64,000 nt of DNA, taken from contig OZ038327.1 of assembly GCA_964035795.1 (NCBI GenBank), positions 2,907,553 through 2,971,552 on the forward strand, read 5' to 3'. The DNA is from Pterobdella sp. o SKG-2022. Taxonomy: Eukaryota > Annelida > Clitellata > Hirudinida > Piscicolidae. Every line of letters starts with the position of its first letter. Within the stretch, counting starts at the first letter, position 1. Both the position numbers and the translations under genes were made by a program. Below are positions 48,301 through 60,432 of this stretch, in pieces. Under the pieces are notes generated by a model. The model saw only the letters and a list, made by a program, of their open reading frames with translations. It had not been told where the DNA came from and ran no database searches.

Positions 48301-50489
48301 GAAAATTAGCGCCTGTTTCACAGTGTTTTTTCGCTACATCAAATTTGTAGCAAGCGCTTTGATCTATAAGGAACAGCGCTTTATAAATACCGCATTACAT
48401 TATATAGAGCGGATTTTGATAACTTATATTTAATAGAGGGTTAAGAAAGTTTGAAAAGAAAGTTTGAAAATTTTTATTGAAGAAAGACTTTGAGAATCTG
48501 AGTTTCGAAGACTTGAGTCATGATTATTTGTTCATTATAGAAACATAAGATCAGCAATACTGTAAGTGAGGTTTGGTGTCTTGGACAAAATGAGTAGGAT
48601 ATTTCAAAAAGAACAGAAAGAGGTATGGTAGGAGAAATTTATGGGGTACAGTTAACAGATAGGTTTAAGGAGAAAATAAGTTAGATTTAAAAGAAATGTT
48701 AGAAGCAAATTATACAGCAAGAGATTTCTAAATTGTGTATTTGAAAATTAAAATATTAGCCCTACCCTCTGATGAGGAAAATGGGCTCTGAATAGAATGA
48801 TGATGATGCTGATGATGGATATATTTAAATAATTAATTAAAAGTTTTATAACCATTACCCAGGTGCATCACCCACTGTTTTACCAAGTACAGTCTCTACT
48901 ACAGAAATTGAAATTCAAAACATCTCCTTACCCAAAAATCCTAAAGGTGTGGTCAGTGAGATGTGGTTGGGTGAGATGTGGCTGGGTGAGATATGGCTAG
49001 GTATTTAGAGAAGGGTGGATTGTTTCTACAGATGGTATTAGGTGGTAAGGTTGGGTATAGATGTAGTTAGGAGATTATGTGTAATGGGTTAGATAGTGGT
49101 TCAAATGATGGTGTGCCAGGGCTTGGGTTGAATGGTTAAGATTTAGTGGATGGTTAAATGGTTAGGTGGGATAGAATGATGTTGAGATTAAGGATTTGAA
49201 TTATATATGGCTGAATGGATTAAGTGACAATTTAATTGGTTGAGTATATACAGGGAAATGCCAAAGATTAACCTTTATAAAGATGTGCTGAAATGCTGAT
49301 TATGGATAAATATAATCAAATAATTTAAAGATAAGCTCAGATACAATTGAAAAAATTTTGGATATAAATAAATACTCACTTGAAGATGTAACCATGGTGA
49401 TCAGAGATGGGCTGTTTTTTATTTAATAAAAAAAAATAAAATTTTCTAAAAATAAAAATAATTCAATTAAATCAACAAATAAAAAATAAGAAAAATAAAC
49501 CTCCATCCCTTTAGCCAATCTCCCCTCTCTTCAGCCACTTCTTACCCCACCTGCCATCCAATCTGTATTAATAACCCTGATAGTGGTTATAACATGTGTC
49601 ATAATCTTCATCATTTGCCTGGTCATTAGGAGAGCCAACGCTAAAGGAAAAAGTTAGTTTTGTAATGGTTTTGTAGGATTTTGGCAAAGAGTTTTTGTTT
49701 GGGTTGAAAGTTTATTTTTTTATTTGACTCAAGTTGTTGGCTTTGATAAGTTAAAAACAGTTAACGATTATAATGATTTTCTATTTTTAGCTGGCAATTG
49801 TTCAACATGGTTTCAAGCTCATTATGATGTCATAAGATATTTTCAAGCTGAAAATTAACACAAAATGCTCGCTTTAAGTTTGACTTTTAGTTGAAGTTCA
49901 AGAAGCACAAAAATCTGTCTAAACATACCTCATCTTACCTTATTTGAGCCTAGAAAGAAGCCAATAATGAGTCAAACTCAGGTATAATCGGTTATTAAGG
50001 GAAATAACAAAGCAATTATCAATATTGATATAAACAATATAAATAATAAGAAAAGTAATAGTTATGATAAGGGAAATAATAGCAATAATGAATTAAATAA
50101 TAAAAACAATTAAAATAATAATAAGTAAACAATAATAATAATAGCAATAACAAAAATTATACCCCCAATCAGACATGAAGTTGGGAGAAGACGGCTACGT
50201 GGTGACGTCAGAAAGGAGTAACCAACCAGAGAATTCAACGCTCTTTAGGCGCTCTCAAACCAACCTTCCCACATCTACAATCGAGCTTAACTCTTACCTT
50301 CTATCGCACCACAGCCCCATAACCACCCGGGCGCGCAACCAGTCCGCACTAGGGGCTTACCAAGCTTTAATTTTTAACGAGCAGGGGAATCAGAGGAACT
50401 TTTATGATCAGTATGAGTATATAGCTGAACGCACTCTAATTCCTCTACCCCCACCACCAAACCAAGACCTTACCTATGACTACATTTAG
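45372..50489 (+). CDS. Unrecognised single-pass immunoglobulin-like receptor, 10 exons
   Basis: Predicted type I membrane protein of 459 residues. Exons: 45372-45429, 45809-45944, 46208-46322, 46532-46594, 47145-47221, 47589-47751, 47979-48207, 48863-48946, 49515-49652 and 50173-50489; all phases agree. Signal peptide MYFPFLLFLINGSITTVHH. The first Ig-like domain has VGQDVHLICN, a core Trp (TIWRK) and the F-strand motif VDGDLYYC. A second, divergent cysteine-containing domain (FCETYIDN, TIDCLYRQ, FSVNFVCFF) follows, then a Ser/Thr stalk, a transmembrane helix (VLITLIVVITCVIIFIICLV) stopped by IRRA, and a cytosolic tail of about 110 residues. The tail holds two YxxI motifs (YEYI, YDYI) around PLPPPP. 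Several N-glycosylation sequons are present. No family was recognised; it looks like a lineage-specific adhesion or immune-type receptor (inference). The signal-peptide exon is the least certain; an alternative is 45403-45472. Confidence 0.72.
48226..48405 (+). mobile_element. tRNA-derived SINE, full-length copy
   Basis: In intron 7 of the Ig-like receptor, 18 bp after the donor. It has a tRNA-like head (TTAGCTCAAAAGTAGAGC, box B GGTTCGATCCC), the shared body (TAGCGCCTGTTTCACAGTG) and tail GCGCTTTATAAATACCGCAT followed by TACATTATA. Confidence 0.85.
48480..48830 (+). mobile_element. Possible LINE 3' end remnant with (GAT)n tail
   Basis: Unique sequence ending in GATGAGGAAAATGGGCTCTG and then a (GAT)n microsatellite, reminiscent of the (TGA)n-tailed LINE end at 19.1 kb. 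No reverse-transcriptase coding remains, so the assignment is weak. Confidence 0.3.
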
Positions 50490-53287
50490 GGGTAGAGGGC
50501 CTATATTATATTATAAAACTGAATTATATACGTTGAGAAAACTTATTTAGGGGTGGATAGCCGATATTTCAATATTAAACGGGAGTTTTTTGGGTTAGAA
50601 TTCATATTTAGGGGCAAAAACCAATAATAAATTATTAAATATAGTTAGGCTAGACATGTTTTCACAGATCTTATTCAAGGCTGGAAAGCATAATTTTAAT
50701 TGACGAAAATAAGTAAGTACATAGGTGGTCTCATTATGAGATTTCGGCGTATTATATCGAGTTTAGGTTGGTTTATGAGAATCAATTATGGTTTGAAGCG
50801 CAAAAAAAACACTTTTTAAAAAGATTTCATTTTATTTGAAGATTTTTTTTCATTAATTAAAATTAAATTCTTGTTTGAAGGTACACTCCCATTGAAAGTT
50901 TAACACATGTTCAGAAAGTATTCTATTGATGATTATTATCCCTCTGCATATTATATTCTTGTGTTATTTTTACTTAAGTTGCTCATAGCCGAGACTTGAA
51001 CCCAGGGACTATCGATATCTTGTCTATCTTTTGAGCCGTTTCGAAGTAACAAACAAGCAAAAATTTTGTTATTTTTTCGTAATTAGAAAGGCACAATTAG
51101 ATACATAACTTATTCCATATTCACGTATGCTATTAATAAATCAACATACATATCCATGGGGTGATTACTAATTCATGAGTTGCACGACAAAGGGTATCAA
51201 AAATAACTAAGAATGTCCTAGGAAATATGTACATAACAGCGTTATAAAAATAATAAAAACATTGGAATAATAATGAAAAAATGAAATAATAATAGGGATA
51301 AAATATAAAAAATAATAAGATGAACATCATAAAAATAATAACTCCATTAAAAAACAATGAAAAAAAATAAGATGAAGCAGTAGTTATACTGACGCGAATG
51401 GAATATGGAAAAACGATAATACGGATATCAAAAATAATCTAATTCGTCATTTTAAAAATATTACTCGAAATACCCCCCTGGAATCGTCAAGATGGCTGCC
51501 TTAGTATGGAGATCCGAACATAGAAAGTAGTAAAAAAAAAAATAATTAAAATTAAAGTTCAACACATCACTTTTTTCGCCCGGGCGTGCTAAACATTTTA
51601 GGCGGTAAACGCAGTCGAGGAAGATGACTTCCTAAAAATATGACGACATACTGGGTTGAACGCTCTAAAATTAGGCTCATCTGTATTGTTAGTAGATGTA
51701 ATAGAATGTAATAGATGTAAACGCAGTCGAGGAAGATGACCTTAAAAATATGACGATATACTGGGTTGAACTTTCTAAAAATAGGCTCATCTGTATTGTT
51801 AGTAGATGGAATAGAATAGGACAGGTTTAGCGAATGAAGATTAATGTTTGAATGAGTAATAAGCGCGTTCCATAATTAATTTATGTGAATATAGGAATAT
51901 TTACTAAGGCACAATTTTGAATACATAATTAATAAGGCACGTAAAGTAACTCATGAGTACATTACAGGCACGTAATGAGCAATTAGTCTATCCTCTAAAA
52001 ATATCTCAAAACAAGCCAATCAAGTACAAGATCAATAATGTCAACAGACCAATCAAATCTATTGAAAAAAATGCAACAGATGATTAAGAAATAACGACCA
52101 ATAAAATTACTCGAAATAATTCAATAATCAAACCTAAATATCCATTTAATCATACAGGCACATCAATTCATTCATCTAATCGCAAGCCAGTATCAATCTG
52201 ATTAATCAATAACCAGGATTCCATGCATACCAATAGAAAAGGTATCCATCCATCTGAGCATGATACTATCACTCATCCATCCTTAATACCATGATCATTT
52301 GGGTATTCACCATTATAATACCTAACTAGGTATTGGTGATTAATACATTCGGGCGTCGGAACCCCTAATGCCGTGATTAGTTCGGTATTAACCACCCCCT
52401 AATTCAGTATCAATCAATAAAAAAATAAAGTATTAATCAATAATACCACAAACCTTTAATTTGAGGAAGACCTAAAGTATCATTACCCAAGTATTAACAA
52501 CTGAATTGTGGGGTATCGAAGCACAAATGAGCAATACAAATGAAATACCGCCGATAAAACAATTGAAAAAACCATGAAGGCCCACTTTAATTTTACGTTA
52601 TGTAGATGCAAACACTAATTCAATATAACACCATTGGCAAAGTTGCTTTTACGTTTGAGCGAGAATGAAGATAGTAACAATATTGTTAGTTATGTTTGCT
52701 TATATGGTTGGTTGTTACTTTCAGTAGTTGTTGAGCTTTGTGAATAGTTGGTTGATGATGATGATGAGGAATATGGTATGGATGAATCTAATGATAAACT
52801 AATGAGAAAATAATAAATCAATAAAAACGAAAAAAATTAAAACTAATAAGAATAATAATAATGAATAAAAATAAAATTATGATTGATAAAAAATAAAATG
52901 ATTAATAAAAAGTTTAAATGGAAAAGAATGAGGGCGATGACCTACATGAGGTCAAATATCAACTGGGTAGGAAAAGTCAACTTGGCTATCTCATTGAACC
53001 TATAAGTGAGAAATTGCAAATTCAAAATTAATTGATTAATTAATCGCAAATTCAAAATTAATTGATTAATTAATTGCAGATGCAAAATTAATTTATTAAT
53101 CTTCAATTAGTGAAAAAATCATGGGAAAAATTACAAAAAAAAGCGAATACCTTGACCTAATATACGTATATACAAATTTTAATAAATAAATAAATATATG
53201 AATCTTCCCACATACACATGTATGCTACTCATTTCCCCAAACAAACTCAGCCCATCGATAAAACACAAACCCCGTCCAATGACCCAA
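50490..53287. other. Intergenic region between the Ig-like receptor and cyclin A (convergent)
   Basis: No gene supported. Contains a 112-bp direct tandem duplication (listed separately), AT-rich unique DNA with several CGGGTATT-like stretches around 52.3-52.5 kb, and three copies of a 29-bp unit rich in TTAATTGATTAATTAAT at about 53013-53100. On the minus strand AATAAA lies at 53092-53097, about 190 nt after the cyclin A stop codon, a candidate polyadenylation signal. Confidence 0.5.
51606..51829. repeat. Direct tandem duplication, 112-bp period
   Basis: Two copies starting TAAACGCAGTCGAGGAAGAT at 51606 and 51718, with a few substitutions and a small deletion. Both continue through TAGGCTCATCTGTATTGTTA. 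Not recognised as a known element. Confidence 0.88.
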
Positions 53288-56200
53288 TTAAACTCCTGTC
53301 CCAACCCACTTGGTATTAGAGAACTTGTTGTAGATGGCTTGTTGGGGGTACTGAGGAGCATTAGTCATGGTGGTTAGCAGTGATGTCATCACCCCGGAGA
53401 GGTCAGATACGTTGTAGCCAGTAAGCTCGAAGATCTTGAGTGACTGTGGTTGGTGGTTTATTTAATATTTATTGCTGAAAATTTGGTTGGTGCAGGATTG
53501 TTTAATGTTTAGTTATAATCAAAAATCGAAATATTAGATAAACCTATCATATAACTAATGTGTTAAAAATACTAAAAGAGCAAGCACATCACTAACGCAA
53601 GAAGTTCCACGGATGATATGATTGGCCAAAACGTAAGCTGCAGTAGCCAATAAGGAGCCCTTATACTGCAGGTACTCTTGCCCCTCCAATAGAGATAACT
53701 CCAGCATGTACATCACCAAATGCTCCATTTTGGTATCTAGGTCATCTGACTGACCTAGTTGTGACAGCAAATCAGACGCGAAAAAGTTACAGGTGGGAGG
53801 AGACACAGAAAATTGAAGGGTTTTCAATAAGACCTGGGTGATGGTGGAGAGTGGTTGATGTCATGCAAATAGGTGAAATTATGAACATCCTCATTCATGC
53901 TCAGACAAATATAAAAAATTCAAATAAACACAATGACAGAAAAGCACACGCACAAAGATATTTTATCTCCAAACAAAAACACAGCAACTCAAATATACAA
54001 AAAATACACATCCAATCAAACCCACACACACCTGCTCCATCTGAAGGATCTGCTGGAGCTTATATGTGTCATCAGTGATGTACACAAACTGTGACACTTC
54101 TGGTGGGTAGATCTCTTCGTACTTACTGTTATGTGGCATATATGTGTGTGCATGTTTAACGAGGTTAGGAATGTGTTTGTGCGACACGTGCGTGTGTGAA
54201 GTGCGAGTAGGAATGTGTAAATTAATTATTTAAAAAAATGTTTGTTTAATAGTGTAAAGAATGCGTTTTTTGTGCGTCTTTTATGAGATTAACGTTGTCA
54301 GGAATGAGTTCAACATAAAGTGGTAAATGTATAACAACTAGCATACTCACGCAGCAACAAACATAGCGGCAGCACCCAGAAGCTGCAGCTTACCCCTGAC
54401 AACAGACATGAGTGAGAGGAAGCGGTCAACATAGTTGACACTTAAGAAGAGGGTCTCTCGCTTCATGTTGTACTCATCCACCACCTGGGTGTAACACGAT
54501 AGTGGTAGGATATTGAGTGTGATGATACGGATAATATTGTGGTAAAATCGTTATAGTTTATGACTTGGAATAAACTCAATTAAATATTGAAGTGAACGAA
54601 GACTACAAATATAAATCTTGAAGCTTTTCTCAATACACAATCACACCCACCCACCTCAACCATCCAATCAACCAGAATGGACCTCATTGGATGAGTAAGG
54701 TCGACCTGCTTTTTCATGTAGTCACTACGTGGTTGGTACTTTTTCTGTGTGTTATATACATGTGAATGTAAGAGCTGTGTGTGCTTGTGTTTAGGTGATG
54801 TGTTGGTTTATTTGAAAAGATTTAGTTATGAGTTAAGGGCATCTTTCATTGGCATGAATTGTGTAGTGTATGAAATAATAAAAACTAAACCAAAACAATA
54901 CTCAAAAACAACTCAACCCAACACCATAAAATAGTAGCAAACATAAGAATAAAAAAACAAAAATCATGAAAAAGATAACTGACCTCACTTCTCCAATAGC
55001 AAGCAGGAAAGGATTTTATAAACAATCAGAAAAAAAAAAATAATTAATCAAAAAAATAAAAATAATAATTATTTTTTGAAACTTTATATCAATAAAAAAA
55101 TTCTGTAGGAAACAACATAAATATAATTATAACTCCAAAATAATAATAGTAAATTACTGAAAAATAAAAAAAAGCAAAAAAATAACTCATTAGCAGAGTA
55201 TAATGAAAATAAATTTATTAACAGAAAATAAAAAAAATTATAACCTCATTTTCCTTGCAGTAGGCATATATCTCTTCCCTGTACTCCCTTATCATCATCA
55301 CTTCTGAGTCATCAATGTCGTCATCCGCCTCGCCCACTACATCACCACCTTCGTCGTCGTCATCGTCTTCTTCTTTGTCCATTTCCATGTCTGTATAATG
55401 GTGATGATATTAATCATTTTGGAGATATAAATTAATGGAATAATATTAAAGAATTATCTTAGAAAAAATAAATACAGTATATTGAAAAATGGCATTAATT
55501 ATAAAACAACAAAAATCTTAACACATACCACTGTAACAACTGGCATCAATATTCTCAACTTCCAACTCTTCTTCCTTAGCTTCATCATCAGCAGCTTGTT
55601 GCTGCATAAGCTGCTGTTGCTTGAGAAGCAGTTGTTGCTCTTGCTTCAACACTTCCTTTTGGATCAACAGCTGCTGCTGAAACTGCTCAAATTGTTGCTG
55701 TTGTTGCATCTGGTTTTGTTGTTGTTGCAACATTGTCTGTTGTAGCTTTTTGTACTCATTCCTAGGGTCAGGAAAAAAATTTCCAACATTTTCAAAATGG
55801 CTGTTTTTTTTTGGCTGGTCTACATCCATTGGAGAGTCTGCATCACTGGAGTAGACGAAGAATTTGTTGTTGTTAGTTGTTGCAAGTGTGGTGTTGTTGC
55901 TGAAATATGTTTGCTTTATTTCTCCTAAGGGCTTTCTGTTTTGCTGAGACTGGTGGGTTATCAAAACAATTTTGCTCAATTCTTCTGGATTTAACATAAC
56001 ATGTATATAAAAAGATTTTGCTTTTTCTAGCCATCCATAACATCACTCACAAGTATTAAATTGTTTCAAAACACCATAAACCCCTTTTGCTCCAAAAGAC
56101 AACTTGACAATTCAAACAGACACCAATAGATATAGTAGCACCTGCATCTTAGCTGCCCTGACTGGCTGCACCCTTGACCCATCTTGCTTCACATTTACTG

Positions 56201-57158
56201 CACCTAGAGGCTGAAGGGAGGTTGAGTCAGATGGTATGGTGGGTAGTGATCATTTGTGTGATTTGTGATGATGGCAAGTAAGTTGGTTAATGCCGTTACA
56301 TGTTCTGGTGGTGAGAATGTTTGTGGGGAAGTATGGTATGGCCTAGAAACTCCTGGAGCTAATGCTACTTTACCTTATAAATGTATTTTGTTGTATTAAT
56401 AGGTCTGATGAAGGTAGCTTTGTCAGTTGGTAGTGATGATGTGCGTAGTTTGTTATGACTATAACATGTTTGGGTGAGTGGGTGGGCGCTTAATTTAATT
56501 TAATTAAATGTTGTTATTAGCACTGGTGGTTGGAGTCCATTAATGGTGTATGGTGATTTGGTTATGTAAGCAATGCATTGAGTGATTTTTATGATGAATT
56601 GGTGGTACACAGGCCATCCCTCCGTAAAGAAAAGTAGGTTATAAAAAGAACTCAATTGGATGATAGTGAGGTATTTTATAATTTTTGTATGGGAATTTGG
56701 TTATGATTTTCTAAAAAATTCGTTGATTATATATAGAAATGCATGGATGTGTGATGGTGACTAAGCGTTGTTATAAAATAGTTTGTGTAACAAAAGATAC
56801 TTGGTTCGGATCAGGGTCGAATTTTTTTGATACATTCAGAAATTGGACAAGATGAGTATTAATGAATTTTTACGTATTTTGCAATATATAATGAGGAAAT
56901 TAAATTAACCTGCATTACAGAATAAAAGCGACGATATAAATTTTTTAACGAAAATTAAATTTTGAAAACTCGAATTTAGATAAAATTACTTGTCTGATCG
57001 AAGCCTTGTTGCCTTGAGGTGGATTGTTGGCTAGATGGTTTTTGGCGGCCAGAGGCTTATTCTCGTTGTTGATTCGATGTTGCATTTTTGCTAAAAAATT
57101 ATTAATCTTTGATAAATATTTCGTTAAAATTATACAAAATTGAATGAATTTACTCACT
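53288..57158 (-). CDS. CCNA: Cyclin A, 9 coding exons
   Basis: Regulatory subunit of CDK1/CDK2 acting in S phase and G2. Coding exons, in order on the minus strand: 56990-57085, 56142-56210, 55529-55949, 55245-55390, 54655-54744, 54351-54484, 54032-54125, 53597-53833 and 53288-53443; 480 residues. A 5' UTR exon ends at 57158 and its intron ends 5 nt before the ATG (acceptor TTTTTTAG), which fixes the start. A destruction box RQPLGAVN is formed at the exon 1/2 junction; NRKPLGEIK follows. The N-terminal region has a Gln-rich insertion of about 70 residues, then an acidic patch. The cyclin box shows [60 protein letters not shown] and FELTGY. PPEV and the overall alignment say cyclin A rather than B. 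The acceptor of exon 3 may be 6 nt further in. Confidence 0.94.
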
Positions 57159-58174
57159 GTTAAGAGGTAGGTTGGATGACTTAGACAGGCGGGAAGATGA
57201 AGATATTGCAAATTATTGTATAAATTTTGAAATGTTATGAAAATTTTTTATGTAATCGAATATTATTTTCAATAAATGGAGAATTTTTGTTTGTTATACT
57301 TTATTCATTTTTGGTACCCAAAAGTATAAGCCTAAAACTTGTTGGCTAAAAAATAAAACCTTGTATAATATCAAAAATAAACTTAAAAAGCTGAAAAGTA
57401 GCTAGTTCAGCAAACTACATTAATTTTTGAATACTTTGAAAGAATAATTCTTTTTCCAGCTTAAATCTGATCAGTTCGAATAAAAGTAAGTCCCGCCTGC
57501 AAATCGACCAATAAGATTCAAGCTTTTAGCCAATCAAAATTGAGTATTTAAATAGGTCGGTTTGCCTAACTAGTGCAACAGCTGTTTGAACCTAACACTG
57601 ATTTAAATAATTAAAGCTAATAAAACATTGTTTCAATATTTTTGTATTTTTTGAAACAATCTTGTTTTATATATTTTAATATTTAATATAAATTTAAAAT
57701 AAGCTTTACATAAAAAAACACTTTAAAAAATGAAAATATCGATTTAAATTGATTTAGAAGATTTCTCATTTGAATTTCGGTATAAGATTTGATTTGAATT
57801 TATTTGAACTTCGTTAATTTTTGCATGTTGTATATGAATGTTAGTGCTTGTAAACCTTCAAATGTTTGGAAAGGTGTCACTATTTTTTAAACTTTATCAT
57901 GTTTTAAATTTCTTAAATAAAAATAAATCTTTATATTATAAATGACATTTACAATTTGATGTTAGCCATCACTTCGATAGACACCTGACCATAAACTTTT
58001 ATTGACGAATTTTTAAGAGATTTCTAAATTAAAAATAACGTAAATTATTAGATCAAATCATTGAAAACAAGGTTCACTCGAAGTTTCAAATAGTTTTGAG
58101 ACAATTTAAAAACGACTCTAATTGCTAAATCAGATTACCCCAATAGCATTTAACTAATAAAACCATAAAACAAA
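57086..58174. other. Divergent intergenic region between cyclin A and Rab27
   Basis: About 1.1 kb separates the two start codons, which point away from each other, so this is a shared (bidirectional) upstream region. It contains the cyclin A 5' UTR exon and intron (to about 57210) and the promoter motifs listed separately. The side near Rab27 (57.6-58.17 kb) is AT-rich with no recognised motif. Confidence 0.6.
57491..57534 (-). promoter_or_regulatory. Cell-cycle promoter motifs: two CCAAT boxes and an E2F/CDE-like site
   Basis: CCAAT at 57508-57512 and 57530-57534 (ATTGG when read toward cyclin A), 22 bp apart, followed in the cyclin A direction by GGCGGGA at 57491-57497 (TCCCGCC on plus). 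Paired NF-Y boxes upstream of an E2F/CDE element are typical of vertebrate cyclin A/B and CDK1 promoters (established knowledge). The site lies about 400 bp upstream of the cyclin A ATG. Function is inferred. Confidence 0.55.
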
Positions 58175-60062
58175 ATGGCGGCCGAAGAAGAAATAGTTGA
58201 TGCAGCAATTTTGTCGGAACAGGAGACGAAAGAAAGGAATTTATACCGAAAAGATTTAAAAGCTCCCGATGAACCAATCGTTCCTGGAGATTACGACTAC
58301 TTACTCAAGTTTCTAGCTTTAGGTTACATGAAAATTTTAGATTGATTTAATTTATTTAAAAAATAAAGTCAAATGAATTAATTTTATATTTTATTCTTTT
58401 TTTGTTTATTGTACCTACTAATCTAAGAATCGCCATAATAAAGATAGTTAGCTATTAGGTTGCCCAATTATATTGATAATAATAATATTATTAATGATGA
58501 ATTATTGTTATTTTAATCATAATTTTTATAAAATTGTCATTTTTTTGGCATAAAAAAAATGAAGTTTTGTTAAATAATTCAATAAAGATTTTCTAACAGC
58601 CCATAAAATGATTATGGAAATTTTGAAAATTTAATTAGAATTTCAATTTTGAGTTAAGAGACATAATTATTATTCTATAGCTTATTCTAAATAGAATATC
58701 CACCAATAATGTCTTTTAAATGGAGTTAATCTGGCCAGCCTCAGTATTATGCGGATAGAGCTAGATTTTTAAATCCTAGTATTTACCTATCTATATTAAT
58801 ATCTTAATAATAAATCAATAATATAATTCATTAAATAATTATTCTTACTATTTCATTCATTAAATTTAAACTTTCAATGGCTTATAACAAATTCTTTACA
58901 ACCAATACAAAAAGAATTTAAAATAATATCAATATGTTTCCAAAAATTAACTAGGTCAAATAAACCACCCACATTCACCATTCATACACCACAATTGAAC
59001 CCTCATAATCCTAATTTGCCCAATTCTTGTTAAAGAAAAAAGGGCTATAAAAAGGATTTGCTTGATTGAATCAGCCAAAAACCAACAACTCCATCATAAC
59101 CCACCCATCACTCAGTGAACAAAAATAATTACTGAGTCATAATGGGATTTGTGTTAAATAACCATAACTTAACATTCCACAATCAAATTCAGGTGACTCA
59201 GGAGTAGGTAAAACCTCCCTATTATACCAATACACCAATGGAAGCTTTCATGATTCCTTCACCTCCACTGTGGGCATTGACTTCAGGGAGAAGCTAGTTG
59301 TTAGTACTGGTTTTTGTGGTAATGATGATAGTTGGAATTTTAGTAATAATAACAAACATAGTTACCAATAAATACACACACACACAAACACACAGACATA
59401 CAGGAGTTTCTTAGCAGATGGCAAATTGACAAAATCCCAACGAGTTCACCTACAACTATGGGATACTGCTGGTCAGGAGAGGTACAAGCTTATTTATATC
59501 AACCAATGTAATTTAAATCAACCAATCAATTTAAATCAGTTAATCAATCAATTTAAATAGACCAATCAATTCAAATCCTTTTTATGGCACATCTCCCTCA
59601 CTGAGGCTTGGCTCTTATATTATAAAGAGTTTCAATTACCTTCTATAAGGCTACTATATTATTGTATTTTTTAATATTATTATCATTATTATTATTCTTG
59701 TTATTATTATTATTATTCGTTTAGTGTTTTTTGTATCATAGCATGAGACATGAGGTTAGATGCATCTACTCAGAGTACAAGACTTAGTTTACACAAGGAT
59801 GGTTTGAGCACTCACCAATCCAATCAGCCCTCCAGCATCTACTACAACATTTTATATAAAAATTACTATTCAACCCGCCCACGCTCCACCACACCCACCA
59901 TCTCACCACTACACCCACCAACCCACACACCAGATATCGCAGCTTAACCACAGCCTTCTTCCGAGACGCCATGGGTTTTATATTGATGTTCGACCTCACA
60001 AGGGAAAAGTCCTTCCTCAACCTACGCAGTTGGATATCTCAGTTACAATTACACGCTTACAC

Positions 60063-60137
<75 letters not shown>

Positions 60138-60400
60138 TTTTTTTTTAAATTTTTATGCACTTGTTTTATTTATAAATGGATGATAAGTATGATAAACAAG
60201 TCAAACACACACACCCTCACATCCATACACTTACACTCATCCAAACCCACACATACACTCACACATACACCCAAAAAAACAAACACACACAAACAGAAAC
60301 CCCAGACATAATCTTGGTGGGCAACAAGGCCGATCTGGAGCACCACAAAGTAGATGAGAAAGAGGTGCAAGCTTTTGCTGATCTTCATGGGTGAGGGTGG

Positions 60401-60432
<32 letters not shown>

